Shown one piece after another: positions 16,214-25,540 of a stretch of 64,000 nucleotides of DNA (positions are counted from its first letter, which is position 1; each line of letters starts with the position of its first letter). A program made the position numbers and the translations under genes. The DNA comes from Natrinema sp. DC36 (GTDB taxonomy: Archaea; Halobacteriota; Halobacteria; Halobacteriales; Natrialbaceae), in NCBI RefSeq assembly GCF_020405225.1, contig NZ_CP084472.1, positions 558,001-622,000 on the forward strand, given 5' to 3'. The notes beneath the pieces are model-generated. The model ran no database searches, was not told the origin of the DNA, and was given only the letters and a program-made list of their open reading frames with translations.

Positions 16214-17611
16214 TTACGAATAACTCGCCTCGACAGCGACACTGCCCCCGTCGAAGAACGACCCATATCGCATATCGAGTCTGACGGGGGAAGATGCGTT
16301 AGCCTGAAGCAGTAGATCCGTCCCCCCGTTACCGTAGGCTGCCCCACTAATCTGGAGGTCTGAGCCGTTGAGTTGGGTTCCGTCGCCGCCGTTGTTCATC
16401 GTATGAAGTGTGATGTCGAGGTTGCTGACTCTTTGTGTGGTCAAAAACCCGTCTGCTCCGCAGTCGTGAACATACACGGACCCCCTGATATTTTCAAACG
16501 ACTCAATCGAAATCCCACTCTGGTTCGGAGCTGTGATATCGAGGTCGAGAGTCAGACCACTTGACAGCCCAGATCCGCGTAGTTGCACCGCAGCCTTTCC
16601 CGTGGACTGGTGGCTGACGGCCCCTTCGATCTTCAGCCCGTTGCACATGTCGGTGTGAGCACTATTGATGTCGATGGTGCGGACATCGTTTGTGGATTCG
16701 GTCTGCTCGATGTCAATCCCCAGCAGTTTGAGGTCCTGCACTGTGTTGTTATTCGTATCGTTGACGAAGATCGCGTTGCCACCGCAATCCCCCTTGATCC
16801 CGTCTACGGTGATGCCGTCTCCGTTTTCGATGTACCGACTGCTGAAGCGCCCATTCCCTCCGCCACCACTGATGTCAACGAGTTTACTTACATTTCGTCC
16901 AATGACATTATGAATCTCCGTTTTCCGTGCGTCGATGTCCAAGACTTCGTTGCACTCCATCCCGATTACAGTGTCAACCTTACAGTACTCGTTGGCAGCG
17001 TTGAGGTCAAGCGCCTCGCCGTCAGATGCGTCTTTCTTGATGTTTTTGAACGTCGTTCCACGGCACCCTTCCGCTCCGATAGTTGCCTGTGAAACACCTG
17101 CATAGGTACTTAGCCAGTTCTTCACTGTACCAGAGTCACAATCGGTCAAGAATCCGACGCCACCAAGGATCTCACCGCCTTGGCCATCGAGTGTAGATCC
17201 GTGTGACGAACCCCAGTAAAATGCCTTCGGAGTGGTGTGGCTCGTTGGATTTCCGTCTAACTCTCCACGGCAGATGAGATCAACCCTATCGTAGCCATTG
17301 TTATAGAGGAGGAGATCGTGCTCGTCTCCCTGTACGTCCATGAGCGTCGTCGGTGTAGCGTCGTCGGCCAACTCAACGGTTGCCCCGTCCTCGATGACGA
17401 TTGTGAGGTTTTCCGTTCCCACGGAGACAGTCCCACTAAGCGAGTATGTGCCTTGCTTGAACCAGACCACTCCAGGGGTGGAGAGTTCGCTGTTGATATC
17501 GGACAGCGAATCATCGGGAGAGACGAACCGAGCGATGTTCGATAGCTCACCTGTACTTACCGAATCGAATTGCTCATGATCCCCCAATCCAGTTGAGTTT
17601 AGACCACTCAC
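16214..17611 (-). CDS. right-handed beta-helix tail fibre/adhesin
   Basis: 465 residues. The N-terminal part (DLSDIN...GVVWFKQGTYSLSGTV) has the pectate-lyase-like start in which a Gly-rich loop precedes stacked beta coils. The remainder consists of short repeating strands with N/D turns (GITVDGIKGDCGG, NTVQDLKLLGIDIEQ) typical of parallel beta helices. Such proteins bind or cleave cell-surface glycans. The GTG start overlaps the preceding stop (GTGA). It is probably the receptor-binding part of the virion. Confidence 0.72.
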   Translation of the reverse strand: MSGLNSTGLGDHEQFDSVSTGELSNIARFVSPDDSLSDINSELSTPGVVWFKQGTYSLSGTVSVGTENLTIVIEDGATVELADDATPTTLMDVQGDEHDLLLYNNGYDRVDLICRGELDGNPTSHTTPKAFYWGSSHGSTLDGQGGEILGGVGFLTDCDSGTVKNWLSTYAGVSQATIGAEGCRGTTFKNIKKDASDGEALDLNAANEYCKVDTVIGMECNEVLDIDARKTEIHNVIGRNVSKLVDISGGGGNGRFSSRYIENGDGITVDGIKGDCGGNAIFVNDTNNNTVQDLKLLGIDIEQTESTNDVRTIDINSAHTDMCNGLKIEGAVSHQSTGKAAVQLRGSGLSSGLTLDLDITAPNQSGISIESFENIRGSVYVHDCGADGFLTTQRVSNLDITLHTMNNGGDGTQLNGSDLQISGAAYGNGGTDLLLQANASSPVRLDMRYGSFFDGGSVAVEASYS

Positions 17612-17922
17612 AGAAGGTCACCCATAACTGTAAAGTCCCCCACACCCGAGCCAGTATTTACAATTCTAACACGCGAATTCTTATACTCATTAACAGGTAT
17701 GGAATTATTGCTTGATATTCCAGAAGATAGTGAATCGAGTTTCACCGATATTTCGAATTCACCATCCTCGTCAACATCACGTTCCCAAAACACATCAACC
17801 GATTCGCTTAAAATCAGCGTGTCGATAATGAACACATCTTCTTCATCATCGTGTCTGGTTGGGATGAAACTACTACCACTTTCTACGTCAACTTTTGAAC
17901 TTATAAAACTAAATTCTGACAT
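17608..17922 (-). CDS. 104-residue virion-associated beta protein
   Basis: Short beta-stranded, acidic protein (VFWERDVDEDGEFEISVKL) ending in GSGVGDFTVMGDLL. Located between fibre genes and overlapping both neighbours, it may be an adaptor or tip domain. No family recognised. Confidence 0.6.
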   Translation of the reverse strand: MSEFSFISSKVDVESGSSFIPTRHDDEEDVFIIDTLILSESVDVFWERDVDEDGEFEISVKLDSLSSGISSNNSIPVNEYKNSRVRIVNTGSGVGDFTVMGDLL

Positions 17923-18401
17923 TATTTAACTGTTTTTACTTCTACATTATCTATCGGATGTAGCGCCTCGGTCGCTTTCTCGACACCCTTCTCGGGGCTG
18001 AAGTCTTTCTCATTGAGGTGAGCCCACCAATCAGCACGCCAGTCATGCTCGTAATGGGCGTAGATTCCCATACCCCCATTATCATTGAACAGCGTAACGT
18101 GTAGTTGCATCCCCTCAGCGACGATCTGAGGCGCTTCATTGTGGTAGAGGACCCACGACCCTTCCGATTTTCGACCGTCCTCAAGAGTCTTGTAGCACGC
18201 TATAGGATTGCGTACGAAACCGAGATCAACCAATTCCACCTCGAGTGGTTCTTCACTAATCTCGGTTGTCATAACGTACTGATTTTCACCAACAGTTCCG
18301 ATACCATATCCACCGATCTTTTTCAGATATGGGTGTAGCTTAGGATAAAGCCAACGACGTGTCGATTCAATCCAGTCGTCGTCAGCGTTAAGCAGATTCA
18401 T
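17922..18401 (-). CDS. tail-fibre-module protein of unknown function
   Basis: 159 residues when started at the ATG at 18399-18401, which overlaps the upstream gene by only 14 bases; a GTG at 18440 is possible but overlaps by 53. Contains many tryptophans and histidines (YHNEAPQIVAEGMQLHVTLF, HYEHDWRADWWAH). It could be a fibre-assembly factor or a small adhesin, judged only by its neighbours. Confidence 0.6.
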   Translation of the reverse strand: MNLLNADDDWIESTRRWLYPKLHPYLKKIGGYGIGTVGENQYVMTTEISEEPLEVELVDLGFVRNPIACYKTLEDGRKSEGSWVLYHNEAPQIVAEGMQLHVTLFNDNGGMGIYAHYEHDWRADWWAHLNEKDFSPEKGVEKATEALHPIDNVEVKTVK

Positions 18402-18594
18402 AATCTTGAAGATGCTCGCCTGCTTTTTGGCAGTATTCACATATTTTGTCTGGTCTATCGAGGTTTTTTGTATATTGTATGCTATTTAGATATTTGATAG
18501 GCGGCATTTCACCCGCTTCCGTTTCGTTATTTTCGGTAATCAGTCGAATCAATGCATTTAATCGTTTATACGTAAGTTGATCTCTTGTTGGCAT
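18388..18594 (-). CDS. 68-residue protein with CxxC
   Basis: Basic N-terminal helix (RDQLTYKRLNALIRLITEN) and a C-terminal CEYCQKAGEH motif. Only one CxxC is present, so zinc binding would need dimerisation or the downstream histidine. Located inside the fibre cluster, three bases after the large fibre gene. Function unknown. Confidence 0.58.
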   Translation of the reverse strand: MPTRDQLTYKRLNALIRLITENNETEAGEMPPIKYLNSIQYTKNLDRPDKICEYCQKAGEHLQDYESA

Positions 18595-18596
18595 TA

Positions 18597-19766
18597 TTAT
18601 ATTCCGTGTTTGTGTGGGTATCCCACGATGTGAAATGATTCAGATTGCATTGCAGCACGGTCTCCACTAACATTGGTTGTCTCAATAGTTGTACCAGTAA
18701 GATTGTCTGATGGGTCTATAATACCAGTAAGTGTTACTGATTCATTTTCTTGTAGAGTTCCCGTTAGTACAATATCTGTCCTACTTTCAAAGGACATTGT
18801 ATATCGGTAATTGGCATCATAATTGGAATCTGTATTGACTACTGTAACGTCATATTCATCAATTATTTCATTTAGTGATTCAGATTTGTTGGCCCACCCC
18901 GATTGTGTTGCGGTTACTTGTGTTTCTGATGGGATTGATTGAATATATCTTGAATCAGATTCATTTTCAGTATAATACCTCCCATCATGGTTATGACTTG
19001 CTGGAGCGAAGTTAGAATCTGCTTGTGTCGTAGAATACGTCTCACTCGTAGAATACGCATCTAACTGACCAACAGTAACGTTGTGAGGGTTGCCTTCATC
19101 GGCTGCGTGGGTATTAAATTCCGATTGGATACCATTATTTACCCACGTTTCAGTGGCGAAGTTACGCCATGCACCTCCGACACGACCTTTAAATTTGTCA
19201 GATAGGAGGTCGTACCAGAGATCCCCATCGGACTGATTACTGGGATTATTCTCAGATGCGAATGTGTGGACACGATCTCGACCCACATTCCGAACCGCTG
19301 AAACACTGTCGTTAGTTGCAACATCCACTTCAGCAATCTTCATTCGATCGGTAGCAACAGACGTAGCTCCGTCAGTTTTCCCGACACTCCCATTGGTGTT
19401 AACCCACACCGAATCCGTTCGAGTGGAGGTACCACCATTAGAAGACAGTGTGACGGTCGTGGAGCCGATCGATCCAGTTTTTTGCCCATCAACATAGGCT
19501 CCCTCAGAAGACGCACTCACGTCGATCTCGAGCGTTCCAGTGCCTTCTGAAGAGACAAGCCCGCTGTCGAGGATTACATCACCTTCGATATCCCTAATCC
19601 GATCTCGAATAGCGGTGTTTGTCGAGTCGAAATGGGTCTTGATGTTATACCATAGCGCATCAAGGTGTTTTTCATTCACCTGATCTCCCTTTTCATAATA
19701 CGTCCCAGACGTGGGGAGTTCGCCCGTTTCACCCCAACTTGGGAATTCGTTTTCTAAATCACTCAT
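18597..19766 (-). CDS. tail fibre protein
   Basis: 389 residues. The N-terminus (FPSWGETGELPTSGTYYEKG) and the repeated fibre signature HNHDGRYYTENESDSRY (about 275-292) are hallmarks of tail fibres. The sequence is dominated by S/T/G with small beta units. The N-terminus likely docks to the baseplate and the C-terminus carries the receptor-binding part. A 26-base leader repeat shared with the tape-measure locus lies directly upstream. Confidence 0.75.
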   Translation of the reverse strand: MSDLENEFPSWGETGELPTSGTYYEKGDQVNEKHLDALWYNIKTHFDSTNTAIRDRIRDIEGDVILDSGLVSSEGTGTLEIDVSASSEGAYVDGQKTGSIGSTTVTLSSNGGTSTRTDSVWVNTNGSVGKTDGATSVATDRMKIAEVDVATNDSVSAVRNVGRDRVHTFASENNPSNQSDGDLWYDLLSDKFKGRVGGAWRNFATETWVNNGIQSEFNTHAADEGNPHNVTVGQLDAYSTSETYSTTQADSNFAPASHNHDGRYYTENESDSRYIQSIPSETQVTATQSGWANKSESLNEIIDEYDVTVVNTDSNYDANYRYTMSFESRTDIVLTGTLQENESVTLTGIIDPSDNLTGTTIETTNVSGDRAAMQSESFHIVGYPHKHGI

Positions 19767-19772
19767 ACGTTT

Positions 19773-19798
19773 GCTCTATAGTAAGATAAATCACGAAT
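19773..19798 (-). repeat. leader repeat, copy 1
   Basis: CTCTATAGTAAGATAAATCA followed by CGAATG; 25 of 26 bases are identical to 27415-27440. In both copies an ATGAGT lies seven or eight bases further on in the minus direction, so the repeat carries a 5' leader and possibly a promoter start region (TTACTATAGAG on the coding strand). Confidence 0.7.
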
Positions 19799-19802
19799 GA
19801 CT

Positions 19803-20984
19803 CTAAACAATATCTCCTGCAAGTGTTCCATTATCATCACCGCTATCGCCCCCTAATCCTAATTCTGGGTCGTTTGGCTCATCATCTCCCTTGAGAATGA
19901 ACGTTCCTTGCTCAGATGCGTTAACATCGTGTCCAGCAGGAACGCCACGAGAGAGGAAGTCTTGAACCTCTTGGCGGGTGAGGGCCGCGTTGTCATAGAC
20001 ATTCGACTGGGCAGAAAATTCAACTGTGGCTGGATTGATATCGAAACTAAAACCGATGCTTATCTCGTCTACTGTCGTTTCAAGGACCGACGCAGCAAAC
20101 TCCACAAACTCATTAAACGTCGTTCCGATATTCCCAACACGGAACTGGACTTTGAGACGGGCTCTATACTTTGCATCTGCTTCTCCACTACGCCGATCGA
20201 GGTTAACGAGTTGGCCGATTTTGTCAAGCTCCTCACCAACAGCAGTATCGATGTGTTTGGCACGTTTGATGTCGTAAAGAGCCTGATCCTGCCTATCTCG
20301 GATGGAAAGGAGGGCTCGCATCAACTTGTAGGAGTTAGACCCCTCACCAAACGTGAGACCACCATTATCCCACTCGCTTGATGCCTCGCTTATATTCCTC
20401 GTAGTGAGTGTGTTTAATTTAACATTATCAACGTACTGTGCGGATGCATTGTCAGATCCAGTACGACCGCCAAACCCGAATCTCGAATGTTCGGTGTCTG
20501 GCGATTCAATTGTCGTTTCGAATGCGTTTTGTGAATTGACCAACACACTCACATTCCCGTAATCGTAGGAAATACGGATGTGGTGTTTCTCCTCATTGCT
20601 GTTCCCGCTAATCTCAAACCCTCCCGATCGGGTTATATTGTCCTCCCCATCAACTCGATGAACGAGGCGAACTTCATTGTCGGCATGGTCAAACGAGACG
20701 TAGTATCCGTTATCTGGCTGCCATAACTCTCCTACACCATCATGGAAGAAGAGTATCGCCACTTCTCGTTCAGATCCAGAGTCATCATTTTCTATGTCGA
20801 GTCTGAAATCACACCTCCATACATTTTCAGTGAGATGGTTTCTGAGAGTGATATTGCCTTCAGACTCAACACTCTCTGGAGTGATGCGGGCTCGCCCATT
20901 CCGTATGGCTGCATCGCCGCCAATAGTCCAGTTATCAGAACTATCGAAATTGGAATCGATTATTTCGTCTATATACTCACTCAT
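19803..20984 (-). CDS. tail protein I-like baseplate protein with N-terminal jelly-roll domain
   Basis: 393 residues. Residues about 10-195 resemble a concanavalin/LamG-like sandwich (DNWTIGG, EREVAILFFHDG, YYVSFDHADNEVRLVHR, RFGFGGRTGS). The C-terminal part (MRALLSIRDRQDQALYDIKR, AVGEELDKIGQLVNLDRRSG, YRARLKVQF) matches the gpI/DUF2313-like proteins that lie beside baseplate J and connect fibres to the wedge. The fused sandwich may contribute surface binding. The order after the J gene is as in P2-like tails. Confidence 0.68.
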   Translation of the reverse strand: MSEYIDEIIDSNFDSSDNWTIGGDAAIRNGRARITPESVESEGNITLRNHLTENVWRCDFRLDIENDDSGSEREVAILFFHDGVGELWQPDNGYYVSFDHADNEVRLVHRVDGEDNITRSGGFEISGNSNEEKHHIRISYDYGNVSVLVNSQNAFETTIESPDTEHSRFGFGGRTGSDNASAQYVDNVKLNTLTTRNISEASSEWDNGGLTFGEGSNSYKLMRALLSIRDRQDQALYDIKRAKHIDTAVGEELDKIGQLVNLDRRSGEADAKYRARLKVQFRVGNIGTTFNEFVEFAASVLETTVDEISIGFSFDINPATVEFSAQSNVYDNAALTRQEVQDFLSRGVPAGHDVNASEQGTFILKGDDEPNDPELGLGGDSGDDNGTLAGDIV

Positions 20985-20986
20985 TA

Positions 20987-22822
20987 TTAGATTTCTGTGA
21001 CGTTAATTTGAATACTACCGTCAGTAGCATCAGTCTGAGCTACCTCATTTTCACCAACGCTAACCACCTCAAGACCGTAGCTATTGGTGGTCGTACTTGG
21101 CGTAAACGTGATGTCGTTCGCAGATGCATCGTTATTGAATCCGATAACACCCGTCTCATCTTCCCCGAGAATGATATCTTCTATCTCATTAGCGTGAACA
21201 TCTTCACCCGATTCAAGTCCAACAACGTCGGTGTCGTCAGAGCTAACACCGCCAACATAGCTAACAATCTCGTCTCTGAGAGTCTCACTTCCAACATACG
21301 TATCATTGACGACAATATCCATCTCCATATCGATATTGACAGAACTGGGGCGGGAGTAGGAGATGTCGAACTGTTGTCCATTAGATTCAGATGTAACGGT
21401 TATAATCTGTTCCGTACCGTGAGCACCACCGTGGTCTCGGGAAGTAATTGCCTTTTTATCAAAGATTGCTCCAGCCACCTCACGATCGTCACCACCGAAC
21501 ACTACTGCTTCGAATGAATACGGTGGTAACCCATCTACATCTGTTGAATTGGTTTTATTTTCGTATAGAGTGACGGAACGAACGCCACTAACTTCATTCA
21601 ACAGTTCGGATGTGAGGGCAGCGACAGTTGCGTCACCACCGCTGGAAACACTGTCCCTGGCACGTTCTCGTAGACTATCATCGTCCTCCTCCCCACGCCC
21701 GACGACGAACGGATCTCCGTTGATGTCGTTGTAGCTCTGATCGGATGTTGGGTAGAGGTTAGACGTACCATCGACGCCAGCGGGTGGGGAAGGAAGGACG
21801 TTAATCGATTCGGCACCAACATTCCCGTGAGAACCCCCGTTAATTGCACGGATGTTCACACTTACAGCACTCATGCTGATTTCATCGATGTATTTGTTCC
21901 CACTACTATCGAGACTTTTGAATCCGACATATCCGTTTCGCCAAATGGTATTACTCGAGTCAACACCACCAGCGGTATACTTATTTCCACTCTGGTCAGT
22001 TATTTCAACACCGATATTTCCAGTAATAGACCAATCAACGACAAGATGGACGTGTTCTCCAGTTGGAACAGTCTCATTCTGTGTGTCAATAGTATTAACT
22101 ACAACACCATCCTCCACTCTCTCAATTCGCACTTCTCCTAAATTGGTATCGATAGCAACCTGATAGTGGTTGTCAATGCTTTGAACACCGAATGTGAAGG
22201 TCGGAACAGTATTGCTTTCTGCATAGATATCGGATTCGATAGTGGATCCAATATCGACAAGCTCATCCGATTTGTAGATGTGGTCTCCATTCGTTGCATT
22301 TGCCTCGAGAGAGATTGAACCCTCGCTCGCGTTCATTGCAACAGTATCGAACGTACCGCTTCCAACGTCACCTCCCCAGTCGGATAGCGCATCGCTTTCA
22401 AACCCGTCTATATATCGGAGATACGTGGTCTCACTGGTCTCAAACTGCGCAGACGAGTTTCCTTGAGTTTGGATAACCGTTCCACGCTGGATGTTATACG
22501 ACGTTGTGACTGGATCATCACTTCGGAACTGCTGGACACCAGTTGCGTGGATAGCAGATCGGCGTTGGATGCCGACAATTGCGACTACGCGATCAAGATC
22601 CTCTCCAGTTGCGGTATCGAGAAAACCACTCTCGTATACTTCACCAAGACTCTGTTCTTGGTTGCCGTTACTAACAGCCGCCATAACCTCAGCGAATGTT
22701 GAGAAAACTGACGACTCTGTTAGGTCGATGTTATTCCCAAATTCACTTTGCAATTCGCTCTCGAGTGCGTTAACAATCTCGTTCTCCGTTAGTTCAACAT
22801 ATTCTCCGTCTTCAACAGGCAT
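20987..22822 (-). CDS. baseplate J-like wedge protein with inserted jelly-roll domain
   Basis: 611 residues. The N-terminal signature (LDTATGEDLDRVVAIVGIQR) and later segments (GRGEEDDDSLRERARDS, ALTSELLNEVSGVRSVTLYEN, RPSSVNIDMEMDIVV) match gpJ/gp47 wedge proteins. About residues 130-290 form an insertion resembling a LamG-type sandwich (FGVQSIDNHYQVAI, GYVGFKSLDSSG), absent from most baseplate J proteins. It should form the baseplate periphery with the gp25-like product encoded just upstream. Confidence 0.8.
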   Translation of the reverse strand: MPVEDGEYVELTENEIVNALESELQSEFGNNIDLTESSVFSTFAEVMAAVSNGNQEQSLGEVYESGFLDTATGEDLDRVVAIVGIQRRSAIHATGVQQFRSDDPVTTSYNIQRGTVIQTQGNSSAQFETSETTYLRYIDGFESDALSDWGGDVGSGTFDTVAMNASEGSISLEANATNGDHIYKSDELVDIGSTIESDIYAESNTVPTFTFGVQSIDNHYQVAIDTNLGEVRIERVEDGVVVNTIDTQNETVPTGEHVHLVVDWSITGNIGVEITDQSGNKYTAGGVDSSNTIWRNGYVGFKSLDSSGNKYIDEISMSAVSVNIRAINGGSHGNVGAESINVLPSPPAGVDGTSNLYPTSDQSYNDINGDPFVVGRGEEDDDSLRERARDSVSSGGDATVAALTSELLNEVSGVRSVTLYENKTNSTDVDGLPPYSFEAVVFGGDDREVAGAIFDKKAITSRDHGGAHGTEQIITVTSESNGQQFDISYSRPSSVNIDMEMDIVVNDTYVGSETLRDEIVSYVGGVSSDDTDVVGLESGEDVHANEIEDIILGEDETGVIGFNNDASANDITFTPSTTTNSYGLEVVSVGENEVAQTDATDGSIQINVTEI

Positions 22823-22828
22823 GTAATT

Positions 22829-23161
22829 TTAAACCTCAATTGTGAAATCTTCGTCTTCAACAAGTTCGACACCGATTTCAATTGTGTCATTCCGCTTATC
22901 AAATTCAAGAATGGTTACGTCGAGAACTTCACCGACTTGTGGATCGTCCTCAAGCGCATCTTCAACTCGCTTCTCGAGAAGACTGATATTAGTTCCAGTA
23001 ATGCGGCTCCCAACAAACTTCGAAATGGAATCGCTCGTCGCAATGGAGATCGATTGTTCGACGTTTGCTTGCCCACTTACAACAGCAATATCATTCGAAT
23101 GACCGATTTCAATATCTCTGTTACCGTCTATTCGTATATCTGTTAATTCGTTAGTTGACAT
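22829..23161 (-). CDS. gpW/gp25-like baseplate wedge protein
   Basis: 110 residues, the typical length. NVEQSISIATSDSISKF and the region around RVEDALEDDPQVGEVLDVTI followed by paired beta strands match the gp25 family, which initiates sheath polymerisation at the baseplate. Position between the spike and J genes agrees with contractile-tail operons. Confidence 0.85.
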   Translation of the reverse strand: MSTNELTDIRIDGNRDIEIGHSNDIAVVSGQANVEQSISIATSDSISKFVGSRITGTNISLLEKRVEDALEDDPQVGEVLDVTILEFDKRNDTIEIGVELVEDEDFTIEV

Positions 23162-23607
23162 TATTGCTTGGTCTCGTTAATATATACGTCCCCATCGTTA
23201 GAATTGATGTGAATATCTCCGTCGTTATCAATTCGAATGTTAGACCCAGTGTGATTTCCGAGAACGACCTCTCCAGGCTCGTAATCGGGGAGGTTGGCAC
23301 GTTCATCAGCAATCTTTTCAGACGAATACCACGGTCCTACGATCCACGCAGAATCGTTGACACCATACATGACGGAGACATCATCGTCCTGCCGAGGAAC
23401 GTACGCAGACCCAATTGTGAACGGTAAAACCCTCGCCATTTGGGTCGAATTCTCACCTCGAACCTTGATCTTCACCGCATGATAGCCGTCTTCATCGGGG
23501 TGACTATCCGCAGACATCACCGTCGCCTTCGAAAGCGGTGGTGCTATGTCATGTTGGATGTGCTGTTCGTCTCTTGTATGTGGGTTTTTAGGATTGTTCT
23601 TCGCCAT
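23161..23607 (-). CDS. baseplate spike protein (gpV/gp5 OB-fold)
   Basis: 148 residues. An OB-like core (YHAVKIKVRGENSTQMARVL, VPRQDDDVSVMYGVNDSAWI) is followed by a short repeating tail (IRIDNDGDIHINSNDGDVYI) of the kind that forms a triple-stranded spike. The protein should cap the tail tube and puncture the cell envelope or S-layer. It overlaps both neighbours by one base. Confidence 0.8.
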   Translation of the reverse strand: MAKNNPKNPHTRDEQHIQHDIAPPLSKATVMSADSHPDEDGYHAVKIKVRGENSTQMARVLPFTIGSAYVPRQDDDVSVMYGVNDSAWIVGPWYSSEKIADERANLPDYEPGEVVLGNHTGSNIRIDNDGDIHINSNDGDVYINETKQ

Positions 23608-25115
23608 TATGCCTCTCTGTATTCGGAGTTGATTTCGAGCTTTGATTCGTCAAACACAAGGCTCACACCAAGTTCAGTTTTGTATTGTTCTGTTGCACTC
23701 CGAGTATGTTTCACGGAGTTAACTTCGTACGTAATGGGGGCGAGATTTTGATTGGGGTACGTCTCATTACACACTGGAATGGTTCTAATATAATCGTATG
23801 GGGCGATGTATGGTTCCCCTTTCAGCAGAATGCTGCCCTCGGTCTCCTCCTCGAGATGTTGGCGAAACTCGTTTATCGCCGTCTTCTCTGCTTGCTTCGG
23901 GGTGAGATCGTCCGAATTAACTACTGGTGCAGTATACTCGTATCCTCCAGCGTTATCCACAAGCGGTGGATATTTCAGTTCTGCATACGGGTAATATTCG
24001 TTATTGACGTTCGGTAAGATAGTGGCTTTCAGATCGCCTGGAACCTCACCATGTACGTGCATCGTGTTGAACGGTTTAATGTCGTAGAGTGCTTGGTTAT
24101 CCAACACGGTGACATCTTCAAACGAATCTTTGTCTATATTATCAGTGTAATTTCCCTCGAAATCTTCACCGATGTATTTATCATTAAACAAGCGTCGAGC
24201 GAACTGATCGTCGTTATCTCGAGTGTCACCAGTGTTATCGAAGAATAGAACTGGGCGGTATGGAGTTGGCTCGAAATGCCATTTCCCCCCTATACGGCCA
24301 GCAAACCAGTCCATCACATCGACAAGGTTGTGTCTATTTCGACGGAAGGATTTCTCCCCACCAACGAGATCGTCAATGATATCGGAAACGTTGGGGAGCA
24401 TAAATTCGAAGATGTCATCGATAACATCATCGATATTGAGTTGGAAAGAACCAACAATCGGAAGGCTTCCCTCAATCGTAAAGTCTTCCCCACCTCCAAC
24501 ATCTGGGTCCGTTGGATCGATATGATCCTTTATCACCCGAACGTTCTGGAAGCCTGCGATATACATTCCAACATCGTCAAAGATGGTTCGATGCTCTAAT
24601 CCGACTGGGGCACCGTTATCATCATATCCTCGAACAACGAAATTGAGGAGCTGTTGTATGGTGACATCATCGAACGATTTAGAAACGGGAATTCCACGCA
24701 TAAGATCGGCTGCGTCATACACCCAGAACTTCATTTGACCGTTCTCTGCTGCGGGTCCGACACCACCGATGTATCCGAAATGCTCTACCTGATAGTATTC
24801 ATCCTGAAAGTCGTAGAACCAGATTCTGCACTGATCGAAGGGCGAATTCGGAGTGTCGGACTGGGGGTCAAATCCGTTAATGTACTGTGTCATATCTTCC
24901 CCACCCCATTCAACTGGGATCTTCACCTTCGCAGTTCGAGTGAGGTCGGACGGACCATCTTTGTTTAGCCAAAGCTCACAAAGCGTGACGGGGAGTCTAA
25001 CCCACTCATCACCGTTACGTACGTCTACTCGCACCTCAGCCTCGTGTGCTGTATCTGGGGACTTACACGACAAGTCCCGAACCATATACGTATCTTCAAC
25101 AGTTGAGACACTCAT
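23607..25115 (-). CDS. baseplate hub protein (gpD/gp27-like)
   Basis: 502 residues, located between the tail tape and spike genes. The two-part layout fits hub proteins: an N-terminal tube-like beta region (VTLCELWLNKDGPSDLTRTAKV) and a C-terminal tube domain (QAEKTAINEFRQHLEEETEGSILLKG, EQYKTELGVSLVF). It would form the trimeric hub that joins the tube to the spike. Assigned from position and size as much as from sequence. Confidence 0.72.
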   Translation of the reverse strand: MSVSTVEDTYMVRDLSCKSPDTAHEAEVRVDVRNGDEWVRLPVTLCELWLNKDGPSDLTRTAKVKIPVEWGGEDMTQYINGFDPQSDTPNSPFDQCRIWFYDFQDEYYQVEHFGYIGGVGPAAENGQMKFWVYDAADLMRGIPVSKSFDDVTIQQLLNFVVRGYDDNGAPVGLEHRTIFDDVGMYIAGFQNVRVIKDHIDPTDPDVGGGEDFTIEGSLPIVGSFQLNIDDVIDDIFEFMLPNVSDIIDDLVGGEKSFRRNRHNLVDVMDWFAGRIGGKWHFEPTPYRPVLFFDNTGDTRDNDDQFARRLFNDKYIGEDFEGNYTDNIDKDSFEDVTVLDNQALYDIKPFNTMHVHGEVPGDLKATILPNVNNEYYPYAELKYPPLVDNAGGYEYTAPVVNSDDLTPKQAEKTAINEFRQHLEEETEGSILLKGEPYIAPYDYIRTIPVCNETYPNQNLAPITYEVNSVKHTRSATEQYKTELGVSLVFDESKLEINSEYREA

Positions 25116-25540
25116 GCTTCAGGATACTGGAGTTGTAGTTGGAACGGGAATGCAAGTTGCGGCTCTTCACCATTCGGAATAATGTGGATGATATCGGTGT
25201 TCATTTCGATGGTCGTTCGTTTGACCGTAACGTCGTTCTTATCAATTGGCGATATAACCTCTAATTCGGTCGCTCGCTTGAGCCCCTTCAGATCGCTCAG
25301 TTCGTCTTCTACGACGATTCCTTCAACCGTGATGTCTGGGCCTTCCTCACCCCCTCGACGGTTCTCAGTCTCCCCACAGACGGTTTTGGTGCTGTCCATA
25401 GTACCTTCATCGTCATACTCAATTCGCTCCACAACAGTGGGACTAAATTCTTCACCGTCAACGATCAGCGTGACATCACGAGACTCAATCTGTTGTGTGT
25501 CACGTTCCCCCGCTTCATTAATGATATTAATTTCATACAT
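25112..25540 (-). CDS. tail tube-baseplate adaptor protein
   Basis: 142 residues, beta-rich and acidic (LIVDGEEFSPTVVERIEYDD, ITVEGIVVEDELSDLKGL). It lies between tape measure and hub, the slot occupied by gpX/gp53-like LysM adaptors in other contractile tails, but no LysM motif is visible. It more resembles a tube-like fold. Function inferred from gene order. Confidence 0.6.
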   Translation of the reverse strand: MYEINIINEAGERDTQQIESRDVTLIVDGEEFSPTVVERIEYDDEGTMDSTKTVCGETENRRGGEEGPDITVEGIVVEDELSDLKGLKRATELEVISPIDKNDVTVKRTTIEMNTDIIHIIPNGEEPQLAFPFQLQLQYPEA

